Below are positions 43,896-52,299 of a stretch of 64,000 nucleotides of DNA, piece by piece. Within the stretch, counting starts at the first letter, position 1. Each line of letters starts with the position of its first letter. Below the pieces are notes generated by a model that saw nothing but the letters and a program-made list of their open reading frames with translations, was not told the DNA's origin and did not search any database. Made by a program: the position numbers and the translations under genes. Location: contig NZ_FUXX01000005.1 in assembly GCF_900167015.1 (NCBI RefSeq), positions 1-64,000 on the forward strand, written 5' to 3'. This stretch comes from Succinivibrio dextrinosolvens DSM 3072. Its GTDB lineage: Bacteria > Pseudomonadota > Gammaproteobacteria > Enterobacterales > Succinivibrionaceae.

Positions 43896-44675
43896 TTAGA
43901 GCTCCTTTATCGCTGAAAAATCTATACTCCAGTCAATCTCACTTGGAGATTTATTTAGAATCGCTGCAACTTCCCTGCATCCGCAATCACACATATCAAG
44001 TTTGCTGCAGTCTCTGCAAAAGGAAGGATGGTAATCACTGTTAGCAAAAATCCGCCAGTAATCAAGGTTGGAAACAATGTTTTCATCAAAAACGCTGCCG
44101 ACTATTACCGGAGAATGATTGCAACATCTTACCTGACCTGCAGGATCAATTACAAAGAAATCTTTTGCGGCTGCACATTTATACCCTATTGATATATGCT
44201 TATATTTGGAAGGCTCTTTAATTACACATAAAGGAATTTCTGTTCCGACATGCCCATATCGACCAGCCTCTGATAAAACATCCTCGGCAACATCTAGCAT
44301 TTCATTTATCTGTTCGTTAGTCAAAAGAAGCTCTTCCATATAGGAAAGGCCTCTTCCTCCAGGAAGAAAGCGATTCAGAAGAATACTTGAGGCCCCATTC
44401 AAAAGAGCAAGAGCTAAGGTTTCATATAACTCTGAAATATTAAGTTTTGTAACAGTGACGTTGCAGGTAGTTTCCATTCCTAAAGCTTTAGCTCTTTGAA
44501 ACCAGTAAAGAACATTTTCAGCGTTATCAACACCAGTGAGTTTTTTGAAATTGCTAAAACCCGGAAGGCTCATACTTAGATGTACATTAACCTCTTTGAA
44601 AAGCTTCAGGTATTCCTCACTCATGAGTAGTCCGTTTGAGATCAGGACAAATGACTGAGGTAAGCCTAGTTTTTT
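43896..44675 (-). pseudogene. Radical SAM/SPASM protein, 3' part (interrupted by IS110)
   Basis: Reads on from the IS junction as HKKLGLPQSFVLISNGLLMSEEY, then the radical SAM barrel (CNVTVTKLNISELYE, LLNRFLPGGRG) and a C-terminal SPASM iron-sulfur domain: CAAAKDFFVIDPAGQVRCC near the start, then CRDCSKLDMCDCGC. All cysteines for auxiliary clusters seem present. An internal ATG at 44624 could give a fragment lacking the radical SAM cysteines, which could not be active. Together with 46459-46716 it makes a gene of about 345 codons. Confidence 0.82.
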
Positions 44676-44776
44676 ATGAAAGCACCATAAGACTTAAATC
44701 TTCACGGCACAATAAAATCCTAGCCTCAGATTTGAGGCTTAAAAATCCCTTATAACTTCAAGTGGTTAGTTATACC

Positions 44777-46153
44777 TTAACAATAGGGACTAGAAGTCTG
44801 GTGTTTAACTTCATTCCTAGCTTTATGTATAACTTTAACAATGCCACTTGCTATATCTGTAACCTCAACGTCATTGCAAACTAAGCCTACCTGCTTAAGA
44901 CCCGCAATAGCATTTGTCGCTTTTGCCAACCTATGGTCTTTCAAAACAGGCTTATTCTGCTCTACATATGAAGTTCTGTGGGATATAACATTAAATATAA
45001 TTCTGCACAGCTTATGAGCTATTGCCACATTAGCTTTCTTTTGCCCTCGTCGTTCTTTTAACTTCTGATGCACCTCATGTAAATAACCAGTCTTCATCAA
45101 ACCGATTCCTGCGGCAGCCTCAATCAGTAAAACCTTCAGATATTTATTACCAGGAGTGGTTTTACCCGAACGACGTTTTCCTGCTGACTCATTATTTCCT
45201 GGGGCAAGTCCAATCCATTTTGCAAATTTACGAATTGATGTAAATTGAGATAAATCATCTCCCAATTCACATATAAGCCCCATTGCGGTCATCTCTTTTA
45301 CCGCAGGAATTGTTGTCAGTAACTCAATCAGTTTCCTATAAGGCGAGAGTTGCTGTTTTAAATTTTCCTCAGACTCTTTTAACTGAATATCAATGAATTT
45401 TATGTGGTTCAAATGTTTCCTTATGGAAAACCATACAAGACTGTCCATATCTGCCTGAAGGGCATCATATATCATTGCAGGGCTAGCCTTTAATTTTCCC
45501 TTGGAACTTTTCATTATCGAAACTATGCTACAGCGCAGTTTCTCTCCACACTCTCCACTTATAAGACATTCAAGTATTTTCGAGGCTGTCTTTCCTCTAA
45601 TGTCACTGAATACACTTGAGGCCCTGCATCCAACCTGACAGAGCTGCTTGTGCAGAATGTTTAATAACCTCTTACGCGTATTCTTCAATGTAGAGAATGA
45701 TCTCCATAAACATCGAAGCTGTCTTACAAACTTTTCTGGAACAAAAGATGCTCTGTAGCTTCCCTGTCTTGCAATCTCGGCTAAATGGATTGCATCAGAA
45801 ATATCAGTCTTACTTCCACGACGATTCTTTACATCTCGGGCATTTACAACAATCAGTTGTGATTTTGTAAAGCCTTTATCTTCCAGAGCCTCATATAAAG
45901 ACTGCCAATATACACCTGTGGACTCCATTATCAGAACCTCAGGATCTTTGCTTTTACACCATTCAGCAAATTTCACTAATTCAGTTTTTGACGCGGTTCC
46001 AGACCAGGTATCCCCTTCAACAACATTATTTCCAAACTCTCCTTTCTGGAATACTGCAACAATCAAATTCGAATGAACATCGATCCCGATTGCACTTTGA
46101 TGAAGAGCGTGGAAAACAGCCATTCTTTTATTGTCATTATGCGCTATACTCAT
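44777..46153 (-). CDS. IS110-family DEDD transposase
   Basis: 458-residue recombinase. N-terminal RuvC-like part: IGIDVHSNLIVAVF (Asp), EVLIMESTGVYW (Glu), and GSKTDISDAIHLAEIA (Asp pair). C-terminal Transposase_20 part: LLTTIPAVKEMTAMGLICELGD and WIGLAPGNNESAGKRRSGK with the conserved serine. GGAGGAGC before the ATG. Longer than most IS110 transposases (about 330-420). It appears intact. Confidence 0.93.
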   Translation of the reverse strand: MSIAHNDNKRMAVFHALHQSAIGIDVHSNLIVAVFQKGEFGNNVVEGDTWSGTASKTELVKFAEWCKSKDPEVLIMESTGVYWQSLYEALEDKGFTKSQLIVVNARDVKNRRGSKTDISDAIHLAEIARQGSYRASFVPEKFVRQLRCLWRSFSTLKNTRKRLLNILHKQLCQVGCRASSVFSDIRGKTASKILECLISGECGEKLRCSIVSIMKSSKGKLKASPAMIYDALQADMDSLVWFSIRKHLNHIKFIDIQLKESEENLKQQLSPYRKLIELLTTIPAVKEMTAMGLICELGDDLSQFTSIRKFAKWIGLAPGNNESAGKRRSGKTTPGNKYLKVLLIEAAAGIGLMKTGYLHEVHQKLKERRGQKKANVAIAHKLCRIIFNVISHRTSYVEQNKPVLKDHRLAKATNAIAGLKQVGLVCNDVEVTDIASGIVKVIHKARNEVKHQTSSPYC

Positions 46154-46185
46154 AGTGCTCCTCCATTAAAAGACTGTAGGAGTTG

Positions 46186-46387
46186 AGCTCTTCTCTATGA
46201 GTGCAGTATAAAGAAACTTAAATTACACCTTAGAATCCAAGAAGCTAAGATGTATTCCGTTTTTTTATACGAGATCATAAATAGGTTGTTATGTCTTCAA
46301 GCTGTTGTACAGCACAGCACTCGCCTTAATTTTTTGTCGGAGTAATCGAATGCTCACAAAAAAAGGGACAAGGTCCAGAGAAGAGCT
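46186..46387 (-). ncRNA. Candidate bridge RNA (seekRNA) of the IS110 element
   Basis: In IS110-group elements the non-coding segment before the transposase gene encodes the bridge RNA that pairs with target and donor DNA. Here an 11-bp perfect inverted repeat, AGCTCTTCTCT (46186-46196) / AGAGAAGAGCT (46377-46387), brackets about 200 bases; inside, ACACCTTAG/CTAAGATGT forms a stem-loop (46225-46253). A stretch at 46324-46337 resembles the sequence around the insertion point. Boundaries are uncertain. Confidence 0.45.
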
Positions 46388-46458
46388 TCTTTCTTAAGCA
46401 TAGTTCAACTAAGACTTCGCTTTCATGAGCTGTTGTGAACGTAACTGCGCTCATGATA

Positions 46459-46716
46459 TTTTTTGCTTTGAGAATTGAGATATTCCAGAACAACAGGAAG
46501 ATCTTTATATAAAAGGCATTCTCCGCCTGAAATTGATATTGTTTTCACCCCAAGAGCATATAATTTGTCAATCACTCTGCACCAGTCTTCTCCGGACAGT
46601 TCAGCTCCTTTAGGATAACTTCCCCCTTTGTTCTCCCAGGGACAAGAACAGAACTTGCAGAAATGATTACATCTGTACGTAAGTTCTAAAACAGCAGATT
46701 TAGGAAAGGAAACCAT
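46459..46716 (-). pseudogene. Radical SAM/SPASM protein, 5' part (interrupted by IS110)
   Basis: Starts ATG 46716 with MVSFPKSAVLELTYRCNHFCKFCSCPW: the radical SAM cluster motif C-x3-C-x2-C followed by an extra C. Then TISISGGECLLYKDLPVVLEYL (GGE motif for SAM) and ends at SQSKK, where IS110 sequence takes over and the frame closes at 46423. Its start is 5 bases after the stop of the cysteine-pair protein gene, so they were co-transcribed. Radical SAM/SPASM enzymes often modify peptides or proteins. Confidence 0.82.
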
Positions 46717-46721
46717 AAAGA

Positions 46722-47408
46722 TTATAATCCAAGAAGATGTTTAATCAATTCGCAACAATCCGTTAACATGTGGATCTCATCTCTATCTCCCACGTAAGCA
46801 TTATTACCATTCAAAAAATCCAACATTAACTCACAGTCCTCTAAAGAGACTATATTTCTGGTGTATTCATCTGTAGATTTAAATCTAAATGATAGAACGC
46901 TCACTGAATCATTTGATTCAAGAATACGCTCATAAACTTTTTCTGATTCACACTCAAGGTTTTCTTCCTCTGATTCATACTCACAAGAATATTCTATATG
47001 AATAGGAGCTTTCCCATATTCTTGCTGGTAACAAAAACCACACATGTGCTCAACCTGAATGTCATACCCGATTTTCTTTATTTCATTCACAATTTCACTA
47101 ATTTTCTTTTGTATTATTTCGTGAGGATTATGTCTAGAGTCTACATATGTATATAGACCATATTGATACATACGACCGCAGTGTGGGCATATATTTGTAT
47201 AAATTCTTGCTTCTGTATGGGCTGGGCTATAGCACATAGCTCCAGTCGACAAAAAATGATCGCAGGAATATTCAGCAATAGATTTTAGGCGTTTTTTTAA
47301 TTCTTCTTTTGACTCTGCTTTGTGTGCTTTTACGCCAATGATGATTTTTTCAGAATCCTTCACTTCTGAATTAAAATCTTCAACAGCCTTTTTTATGTTT
47401 TTATTCAT
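46722..47408 (-). CDS. Unrecognised cysteine-pair protein upstream of the radical SAM gene
   Basis: 228 residues, no family recognised. A helical, Lys/Glu-rich first 50 residues is followed by a cysteine-bearing core: CDHFLSTGAMC, ICPHCGRMYQYGLYTY, HMCGFCYQQEYG and EYSCEYESEEENLEC. The C-x2-C pairs resemble a zinc ribbon or iron-sulfur site. The last 60 residues look like a separate helical part. The five-base gap to the radical SAM gene suggests a functional partnership, as substrate, scaffold or co-enzyme. That is inference. Confidence 0.7.
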   Translation of the reverse strand: MNKNIKKAVEDFNSEVKDSEKIIIGVKAHKAESKEELKKRLKSIAEYSCDHFLSTGAMCYSPAHTEARIYTNICPHCGRMYQYGLYTYVDSRHNPHEIIQKKISEIVNEIKKIGYDIQVEHMCGFCYQQEYGKAPIHIEYSCEYESEEENLECESEKVYERILESNDSVSVLSFRFKSTDEYTRNIVSLEDCELMLDFLNGNNAYVGDRDEIHMLTDCCELIKHLLGL

Positions 47409-47531
47409 GCAGATTCACCTGAATAGTTCTTTAATATGAGTTTTACTTATCCATTATTATGCTTTCTAAACTATAGTATTTAAGTAATCAGACCTAAGCC
47501 AATAGCTGAGCTATATTTCATAGGTACACCA

Positions 47532-48170
47532 TTATTTCTTTTGAATATATTTTTCCTGAAATATGCAAAATCTTTGTTTATTCCCTTTTGTCAGTTTTAC
47601 AAGAATACCTTGTGGTGTTTTTTCTTCATAATAAGCATTCCAATCTTTATAAGCAGAAAGATTAATAATAAGAGAATCACCTTTGGTAAGACCATTCCTA
47701 TTGAGTTTGATATAAGTTTTAAAATCTACTCCACTAAGAGTTTGTATTTCTGTTTTAACAGACTTATCCTTGTACTTAGTAAAAACTCTAATTGCGTTTT
47801 GAGGAGCAGGAGCACTCTCTGTATCTGGTACTGTATTTTTTATATTAGTAGGTGGCTCGATGTTTTCTGTTGTAGCTTCACTAGTTATTTTTCTAAGGTG
47901 ATTAACGATATAGATACGCTCACCAAGTTTTACCTTCAAATTATTTTCACATCTTTCGATAAATATTACCTTTTGACCGTTAATTCCTGAAGAAGGATCT
48001 TCAACAAAATAGAACTCACCAGGACTTAGCTCTATACGAACTTGTCTTGTTCTTTTCGTCCGAGATTTCTTATCCTTCCTTTTTCGAAAGATAAAATCAT
48101 TATCTTCGTTAATTCTCCGCCTTGGATATTCAATATGCCAAGGAGATCCTTGTAACTGACTAATTCCCAT
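47532..48170 (-). CDS. Unrecognised basic protein, first gene of the radical SAM operon
   Basis: 212 residues, no family recognised. A strongly basic N terminus (residues 14-45, many Arg/Lys), a beta-rich stretch (FYFVEDPSSGINGQKVIFIER, KVKLGERIYIV), a Pro/Thr/Glu-rich linker (about 95-122), then a second beta-rich part with DSLIINLSAYKDWNAYY. The ribosome site is poor. It lies 123 bases before the cysteine-pair gene on the same strand, so an operon is likely but not certain. Confidence 0.55.
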   Translation of the reverse strand: MGISQLQGSPWHIEYPRRRINEDNDFIFRKRKDKKSRTKRTRQVRIELSPGEFYFVEDPSSGINGQKVIFIERCENNLKVKLGERIYIVNHLRKITSEATTENIEPPTNIKNTVPDTESAPAPQNAIRVFTKYKDKSVKTEIQTLSGVDFKTYIKLNRNGLTKGDSLIINLSAYKDWNAYYEEKTPQGILVKLTKGNKQRFCIFQEKYIQKK

Positions 48171-48524
48171 ATTCTTAGATTTTGATATATGTTAAAAAGA
48201 CTTGATATATATATTATAGGAGGTAACTTTCTATTATTATTTTGTATTGCTTTAATTTGAGTATATTTGAAATCTTTATGGTTACGTAGGTCTAGCAGTG
48301 TTTATTGGATTAAACATGGTAAGCAAATTAAAAATAATCCACCGCACAGATAAGATAATTAAAAAAATAATGGAACAGTTATTCAGATCTGGAACGATTA
48401 TATGCATATCGGAATAAGCTGCAGTTTTGATAAATTTCCGGATAGATATCAGAATCAGGAATGATGATTTCTTATACTTTAGGAAAGCGCCTATTTTCTC
48501 TAATTTCCGTAGAGGAGAAATGAA
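48171..48524. other. Divergent promoter region
   Basis: No gene. TATAAT-like sequence near 48211-48216 on the minus strand may serve the gene at 47532. The plus-strand leader repeat lies at 48444-48468. Confidence 0.4.
48444..48468 (+). repeat. Leader repeat, copy 2
   Basis: AGATATCAGAATCAGGAAT and onward, differing from the copy at 43019-43043 at only four or five positions. It lies 57 bases before the small membrane gene at 48525. Confidence 0.6.
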
Positions 48525-48722
48525 ATGAGTAAACTGCAGGTACTTCTTTTCTTCGTGGCATATTTTATTTGTGCAACTCCATTTGTTAGGCTTATGCTCA
48601 AATGGGATTCAGATAATGCCGACAGAAAGAACGATACAAAATGCCATCTGCTGATGATTTTTACTCTTTTCATACTTCCCGTAATTGTTAATATTCCGTT
48701 CTATTACTGGTGCCACAAGTAG
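48525..48722 (+). CDS. Two-helix small membrane protein (paralogue of the one at 42789)
   Basis: 65 residues with hydrophobic segments at about 5-22 and 43-60, separated by a charged loop (LKWDSDNADRKNDTK). The second half (TKCHLLMIFTLFILPVIV) parallels the 61-residue protein at 42789 (LKNHLIIFLMLFIVPLIV). GAGGAGAAATG gives a good ribosome site. Function unknown. Confidence 0.65.
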   Translation: MSKLQVLLFFVAYFICATPFVRLMLKWDSDNADRKNDTKCHLLMIFTLFILPVIVNIPFYYWCHK

Positions 48723-48761
48723 CGGTATTGGTTTTCTTTATTTATAAGGAGAGATTTATCT

Positions 48762-48935
48762 ATGTTTAGAGAACCAAGAGACATGATGGAATATGCTTCC
48801 GATGTTACTCTCGAAAATTTTATTTACGGGTTGATTCTGTTAGGTGTTTTATGGATAGCATACCAGTTTCTAATAGAGTTTATTTTTGAAGGTATAAAAA
48901 AGATTTCTGACTTTATAAAGAAGTTTTTAGACTAA
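48762..48935 (+). CDS. Very small membrane protein
   Basis: 57 residues. Starts MFREPRDMMEYASD, has one hydrophobic segment (IYGLILLGVLWIAYQFLIEFIF) and an amphipathic, Lys-rich end (GIKKISDFIKKFLD). AAGGAG lies 11 bases before the ATG; the gene is 39 bases after the previous small membrane gene, so the two are likely co-transcribed. No family recognised. The size and layout would also suit a membrane-acting toxin or a regulatory subunit. Confidence 0.6.
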   Translation: MFREPRDMMEYASDVTLENFIYGLILLGVLWIAYQFLIEFIFEGIKKISDFIKKFLD

Positions 48936-48969
48936 TGCTTAATGACCATTATTTTTGAAAATTAACTCT

Positions 48970-49695
48970 ATGAAATATGCATTATTTGAAGGACACAGAA
49001 TCGAACCTAAAAAAGGTCTTCGGGCTGTTTGTCCATACTGTGAAAATGAAGTAATTTCAAAATGCGGGTCTGTGAAGATGCATCATTGGGCTCATAAAAA
49101 TGATTTAAATTGTGATATCTGGAAGGAGAATGAACTCCAATGGCATCGCAATTGGAAGAATCAATTCCCTGCAGAGTGGCAAGAGAGAATATTCACAGAT
49201 ACACAGACCGGAGAAAAGCATATTGCCGATGTTTGTACAGACAATAATTTTATAATTGAATTCCAACATTCTCCAATTTCTGAGGAAGAGAAAGTATCAA
49301 GAGAGACTTTCTATAAAGAGATGTGCTGGATAGTTGATGCCAGCGGCGTCAGATTTCGTAAAAGATTCTTTGAGAAGGGGTTAATTTATCCATATACACA
49401 ACTTCCAGGCTTTTATTTTATTGATAATCCCCCAAATGCTCTTCCTCCTCAATGGCTTCAAAGAAACTCTTTTGTTTTTCTTGATTTCAAAGGAGACTCT
49501 GACGAAAGGCAGTTTGACGATTTATGGTGCCTTGTTCCAACAACGGTGAAAACGACAAATACTCTAGCCCTTCGAATTGCAAGAATAGATTTTGTTGAAA
49601 TGACAAAAAATAACGTCTTACCGTCTTACTTAATTAGTTTGAGGGACGGACTTAGCAAAACATTGGAAGCAAGAAAAAAAAGATGGCACCTTTAG
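48970..49695 (+). CDS. CoiA-like nuclease-fold protein
   Basis: 241 residues. N-terminal zinc-finger-like region (VCPYCENEVISKCGSVKMHHWAH) followed by a nuclease-like core: ELQWHRNWKNQFP, HIADVCTDNNFIIEFQHSPIS and RETFYKEMCWIVD. The D...E-x-Q-x-S arrangement is that of CoiA-type proteins (PD-(D/E)xK fold), known from competence and also seen in defence islands. I start at the ATG at 48970; a TTG at 48955 is the first start in the frame. It is convergent with the defence cassette. Confidence 0.75.
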   Translation: MKYALFEGHRIEPKKGLRAVCPYCENEVISKCGSVKMHHWAHKNDLNCDIWKENELQWHRNWKNQFPAEWQERIFTDTQTGEKHIADVCTDNNFIIEFQHSPISEEEKVSRETFYKEMCWIVDASGVRFRKRFFEKGLIYPYTQLPGFYFIDNPPNALPPQWLQRNSFVFLDFKGDSDERQFDDLWCLVPTTVKTTNTLALRIARIDFVEMTKNNVLPSYLISLRDGLSKTLEARKKRWHL

Positions 49696-49763
49696 TTAAG
49701 TTTTCTCAATCTAAAAAGAAAATTTCGCCTTAAATAGACAATAAATCTGAGAGAATACATTAT

Positions 49764-50966
49764 TTAATTATGGCAGCATGTGTCTTTTTTTCTAAATTCT
49801 TCCAATTTTCTTTTGGCCCAAAGAGTAAATTTTAAATGAGCTGACATTAGCTCTTTATTCTTTATTTCTGAAGAAATGAAAGACCTATCAGTAGATTGCA
49901 TAGATATTTCATTCAATGCTTCAGGAGATAATCTTGGAAAAATTGAATCTTTACCGTTCAATTCTTGATCTTTAAATAGACTAAACTCTTGTTCATCTTC
50001 AAAGAAAAGAATTGTTTTAACTTTTGCTTCAAATCTTCCCCAAAAATGAAGATCTGAAGTTATTCCTCCTAAAACTAATGAAAGGAGATATCTTGTTGAG
50101 TTTTTTATATAGTAATGGAATAAGATTCCTTTTCCATTAATCCGTGCATCACTTACACAGCATTCCGGTGCAACAATTGAAGATACTCCACCATCAAGCT
50201 CAACTCCTTTAAAATATCGCAATACTGTATCGTGGTAGTATACGTATACATCTGTCCACAAAGGGGTAGGATTTAGAAATTCTCCCATATATAACTCTTG
50301 CGCATTTCCAGAATCATCAGCTCGAATTCTTATAGTAAACTCAGGAAAATCTTCGTGATACTTTATCTTTAAATAAGAATTTTTATTCTCTAAATAAGGA
50401 CAATCAACCCACTTCTCAGGACTCATTAACAGAGAATCAAGTCGTTCAAGAGGAGTTTTATCTATACCGAAGCGTTTTCTCCAAAGTGACTCAACTTTAT
50501 CAATATCGGCAGAACCATTTTTATCAGTATTTGAATCTACAACTCTTGTATAAATATGATAAGGATAAAGATTTCTATAATCTGATTTGACACTTGTTAA
50601 ATATAAAGGTGTTTTCAAGCATCTTTTGATTATGATGATATCTATTGTTTTATCACCAATATCAAAAGATCTTACCTCTGTTAATGGTCTTATATTTCCT
50701 GCAAAAGGCTTGTCTTTTAAATAATTATTTAGTTGTTGCGTATTTTTTCTATTTTTATCATCAGCTCGTACCCCTTCTATTTCACAGGTTTCATCTCTTA
50801 TTCCGATAATAATATAAGCATCTCTATCTTCTAAATTATTTGACATACAAATAATATCATGAAGAAGAGAGCCTCCTTCAGTAGTTGGCCACTGGAGTTT
50901 AAAATCCCAATATGCCCCCTCATTATGAGAGTCAATAAGAGATTGAATTTCCTCTACAAAGCTCAC
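49764..50966 (-). CDS. AlbA_2/Schlafen-domain protein
   Basis: 400 residues. The N-terminal AlbA_2 (Schlafen-type) domain is clear: EGAYWDFKLQWPTTEGGSLLHDIICMSNN near residue 16 and DAYIIIGIRDETCEIEGV near 49. The remaining 250 residues are a mixed domain I do not recognise. Schlafen-like proteins include nucleases and regulators and are frequent in defence islands. Start is one base past the stop of the GIY-YIG gene, so it is the last member of the cassette. Confidence 0.8.
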   Translation of the reverse strand: MSFVEEIQSLIDSHNEGAYWDFKLQWPTTEGGSLLHDIICMSNNLEDRDAYIIIGIRDETCEIEGVRADDKNRKNTQQLNNYLKDKPFAGNIRPLTEVRSFDIGDKTIDIIIIKRCLKTPLYLTSVKSDYRNLYPYHIYTRVVDSNTDKNGSADIDKVESLWRKRFGIDKTPLERLDSLLMSPEKWVDCPYLENKNSYLKIKYHEDFPEFTIRIRADDSGNAQELYMGEFLNPTPLWTDVYVYYHDTVLRYFKGVELDGGVSSIVAPECCVSDARINGKGILFHYYIKNSTRYLLSLVLGGITSDLHFWGRFEAKVKTILFFEDEQEFSLFKDQELNGKDSIFPRLSPEALNEISMQSTDRSFISSEIKNKELMSAHLKFTLWAKRKLEEFRKKDTCCHN

Positions 50967-50967
50967 T

Positions 50968-52299
50968 TTATTTTCTCTTTAATTTACCCTGAATCTTATC
51001 AATGTAGTAATCAGCTATATCTCCTGCAAAAAGATGATCTATGATGTCACTTGCAGTTTCTACACTGACAGTAAACCATTCCCTTGGTCTAAAGGTATTA
51101 CCATTAATATCTTTTAATTCGACATGTAATTTGTGACTAGCAAGAATAGTATGCAGTACATCCTCAAGGTTTCTTGGGTCGAAGTTATAACACTGAAATG
51201 TTTTTAACACGTTAACAGGTGCGCATAGATATGTAGGATCTTTCTCCGCATTAGCAATTCTGGTTGCAACGTCAGTTGTGCAGTATCCGATTTTTACAAG
51301 ACTACTCTGTTCTGTAAATTTCTTAATTACAGGATGCTTACTCCTTGAGGAAAGAATATAAATATATCCCGTCATAATTGCATTTGCTGAACCTTCACTT
51401 GTTTTCATAAGTTCATTTCTCATATCTTCAATGAAATTTAAACCAATAGGATCAGCATGAATTATTCTTCTGCCAGGAATATCAGATTTTGCATAAAACG
51501 TTGTTTTAATGGATGTACTTAGAGGTGTTGATTCTGTTCCATTTATAAAAATCTGTTTTACTCGGTAGGTTAGCTTTCGTGAAGATTTTATCTTATAAGT
51601 TGAATCATCATCTACATCAGCTATTATGCTCATTACTCCGTTCACAACAAAGATATCGGCTAATTGAATAGATGCATTATCTCCATGAATTGGAACCGAG
51701 ATTAAATGTCCCTCTGATAGCAAGCGGTTTATTTCATCAAAGTACCTTTGATATTTGAAGAAATCCTTGCAGACTTTTTGTTTTGCGACTTTTCCATCAA
51801 CGGTGGAGGATGATTCTTCTCTATCTTTATGCCATGATTCTTCTTCAACAGCCTTATCACCGACATCACTTAACAGCCCCAATGGATCATCATTAAAGAT
51901 GTCATCAACACTGTTATATTCTGTAGTCTCCATTTTTTCGATATGAGCATCAAGTGCTTTTTCTTTTGAAAAGATATGCATTCCTTCCAGAAGATTTTTA
52001 TCCTTGTTTTCTTCTAAAAATGACTCACAGTATGTTTTACCTTCAGGGGCATCCTTAATAAGGGCATTAAATTTTTCTGCTAGAAGTTCTTCATCAAAAT
52101 CATCACTATCTACAGAAGGAAGTCTATTGTTTGACTTTACAAAGTCTGCAATTTCTTCGAATGCTGCTTTAATTTTGTCAGAGACAGACATAGAAAGTCG
52201 CTTTTCTCCAACGTTTGCTAAAAGTCCAAACGGATCATCCAGAAGAAGTTCATCAAAAGACTCTGGTTTTTTAAATTCTTTTTTTGAAGTTAACTTCAT
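50968..52299 (-). CDS. GIY-YIG (T5orf172/MUG113) nuclease-like protein
   Basis: 443 residues. The C-terminal domain (309-410) is a GIY-YIG type fold: GYIYIL at 311, LVKIGYC at 334, R347, LEDVLH (Glu) at 378 and REWF at 406. Upstream, D-D-P-x-G-L-L motifs occur twice (residues 21-27 and 137-143). Residues 43-80 (IKAAFEEIADFVKSNNRLP and on) resemble the C-terminal end of the helicase encoded upstream. It overlaps the helicase gene by 4 bases. I infer it supplies the DNA-cutting activity of the cassette. Confidence 0.8.
   Translation of the reverse strand: MKLTSKKEFKKPESFDELLLDDPFGLLANVGEKRLSMSVSDKIKAAFEEIADFVKSNNRLPSVDSDDFDEELLAEKFNALIKDAPEGKTYCESFLEENKDKNLLEGMHIFSKEKALDAHIEKMETTEYNSVDDIFNDDPLGLLSDVGDKAVEEESWHKDREESSSTVDGKVAKQKVCKDFFKYQRYFDEINRLLSEGHLISVPIHGDNASIQLADIFVVNGVMSIIADVDDDSTYKIKSSRKLTYRVKQIFINGTESTPLSTSIKTTFYAKSDIPGRRIIHADPIGLNFIEDMRNELMKTSEGSANAIMTGYIYILSSRSKHPVIKKFTEQSSLVKIGYCTTDVATRIANAEKDPTYLCAPVNVLKTFQCYNFDPRNLEDVLHTILASHKLHVELKDINGNTFRPREWFTVSVETASDIIDHLFAGDIADYYIDKIQGKLKRK

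Larger units (their letters stand above)
44676..46458 (-). mobile_element. IS110-family insertion sequence
   Basis: About 1.78 kb placed within an A6 tract of the radical SAM gene; the flanking halves rejoin in frame (SQSKK + KLGLPQ). It holds one transposase gene, a short right part (100 bases) and a long non-coding left part (305 bases), as in the IS110 subgroup. The ends carry ATGAGCGCA/TGCTTTCAT imperfect inverted repeats. The exact base of insertion is hidden by the run of A (44670-44675 and 46459-46464). Confidence 0.8.

Noticed and set aside
43896-44624. A free-standing 242-residue SPASM protein starting at ATG 44624
   Set aside because: The frame is open upstream to the IS junction with conserved radical SAM sequence, so it is the 3' part of an interrupted gene.
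47541-47990. 149-codon plus-strand frame opposite the 212-residue protein gene
   Set aside because: Phe/Ile/Tyr-rich shadow; the minus-strand frame has more balanced composition and sits in an operon.
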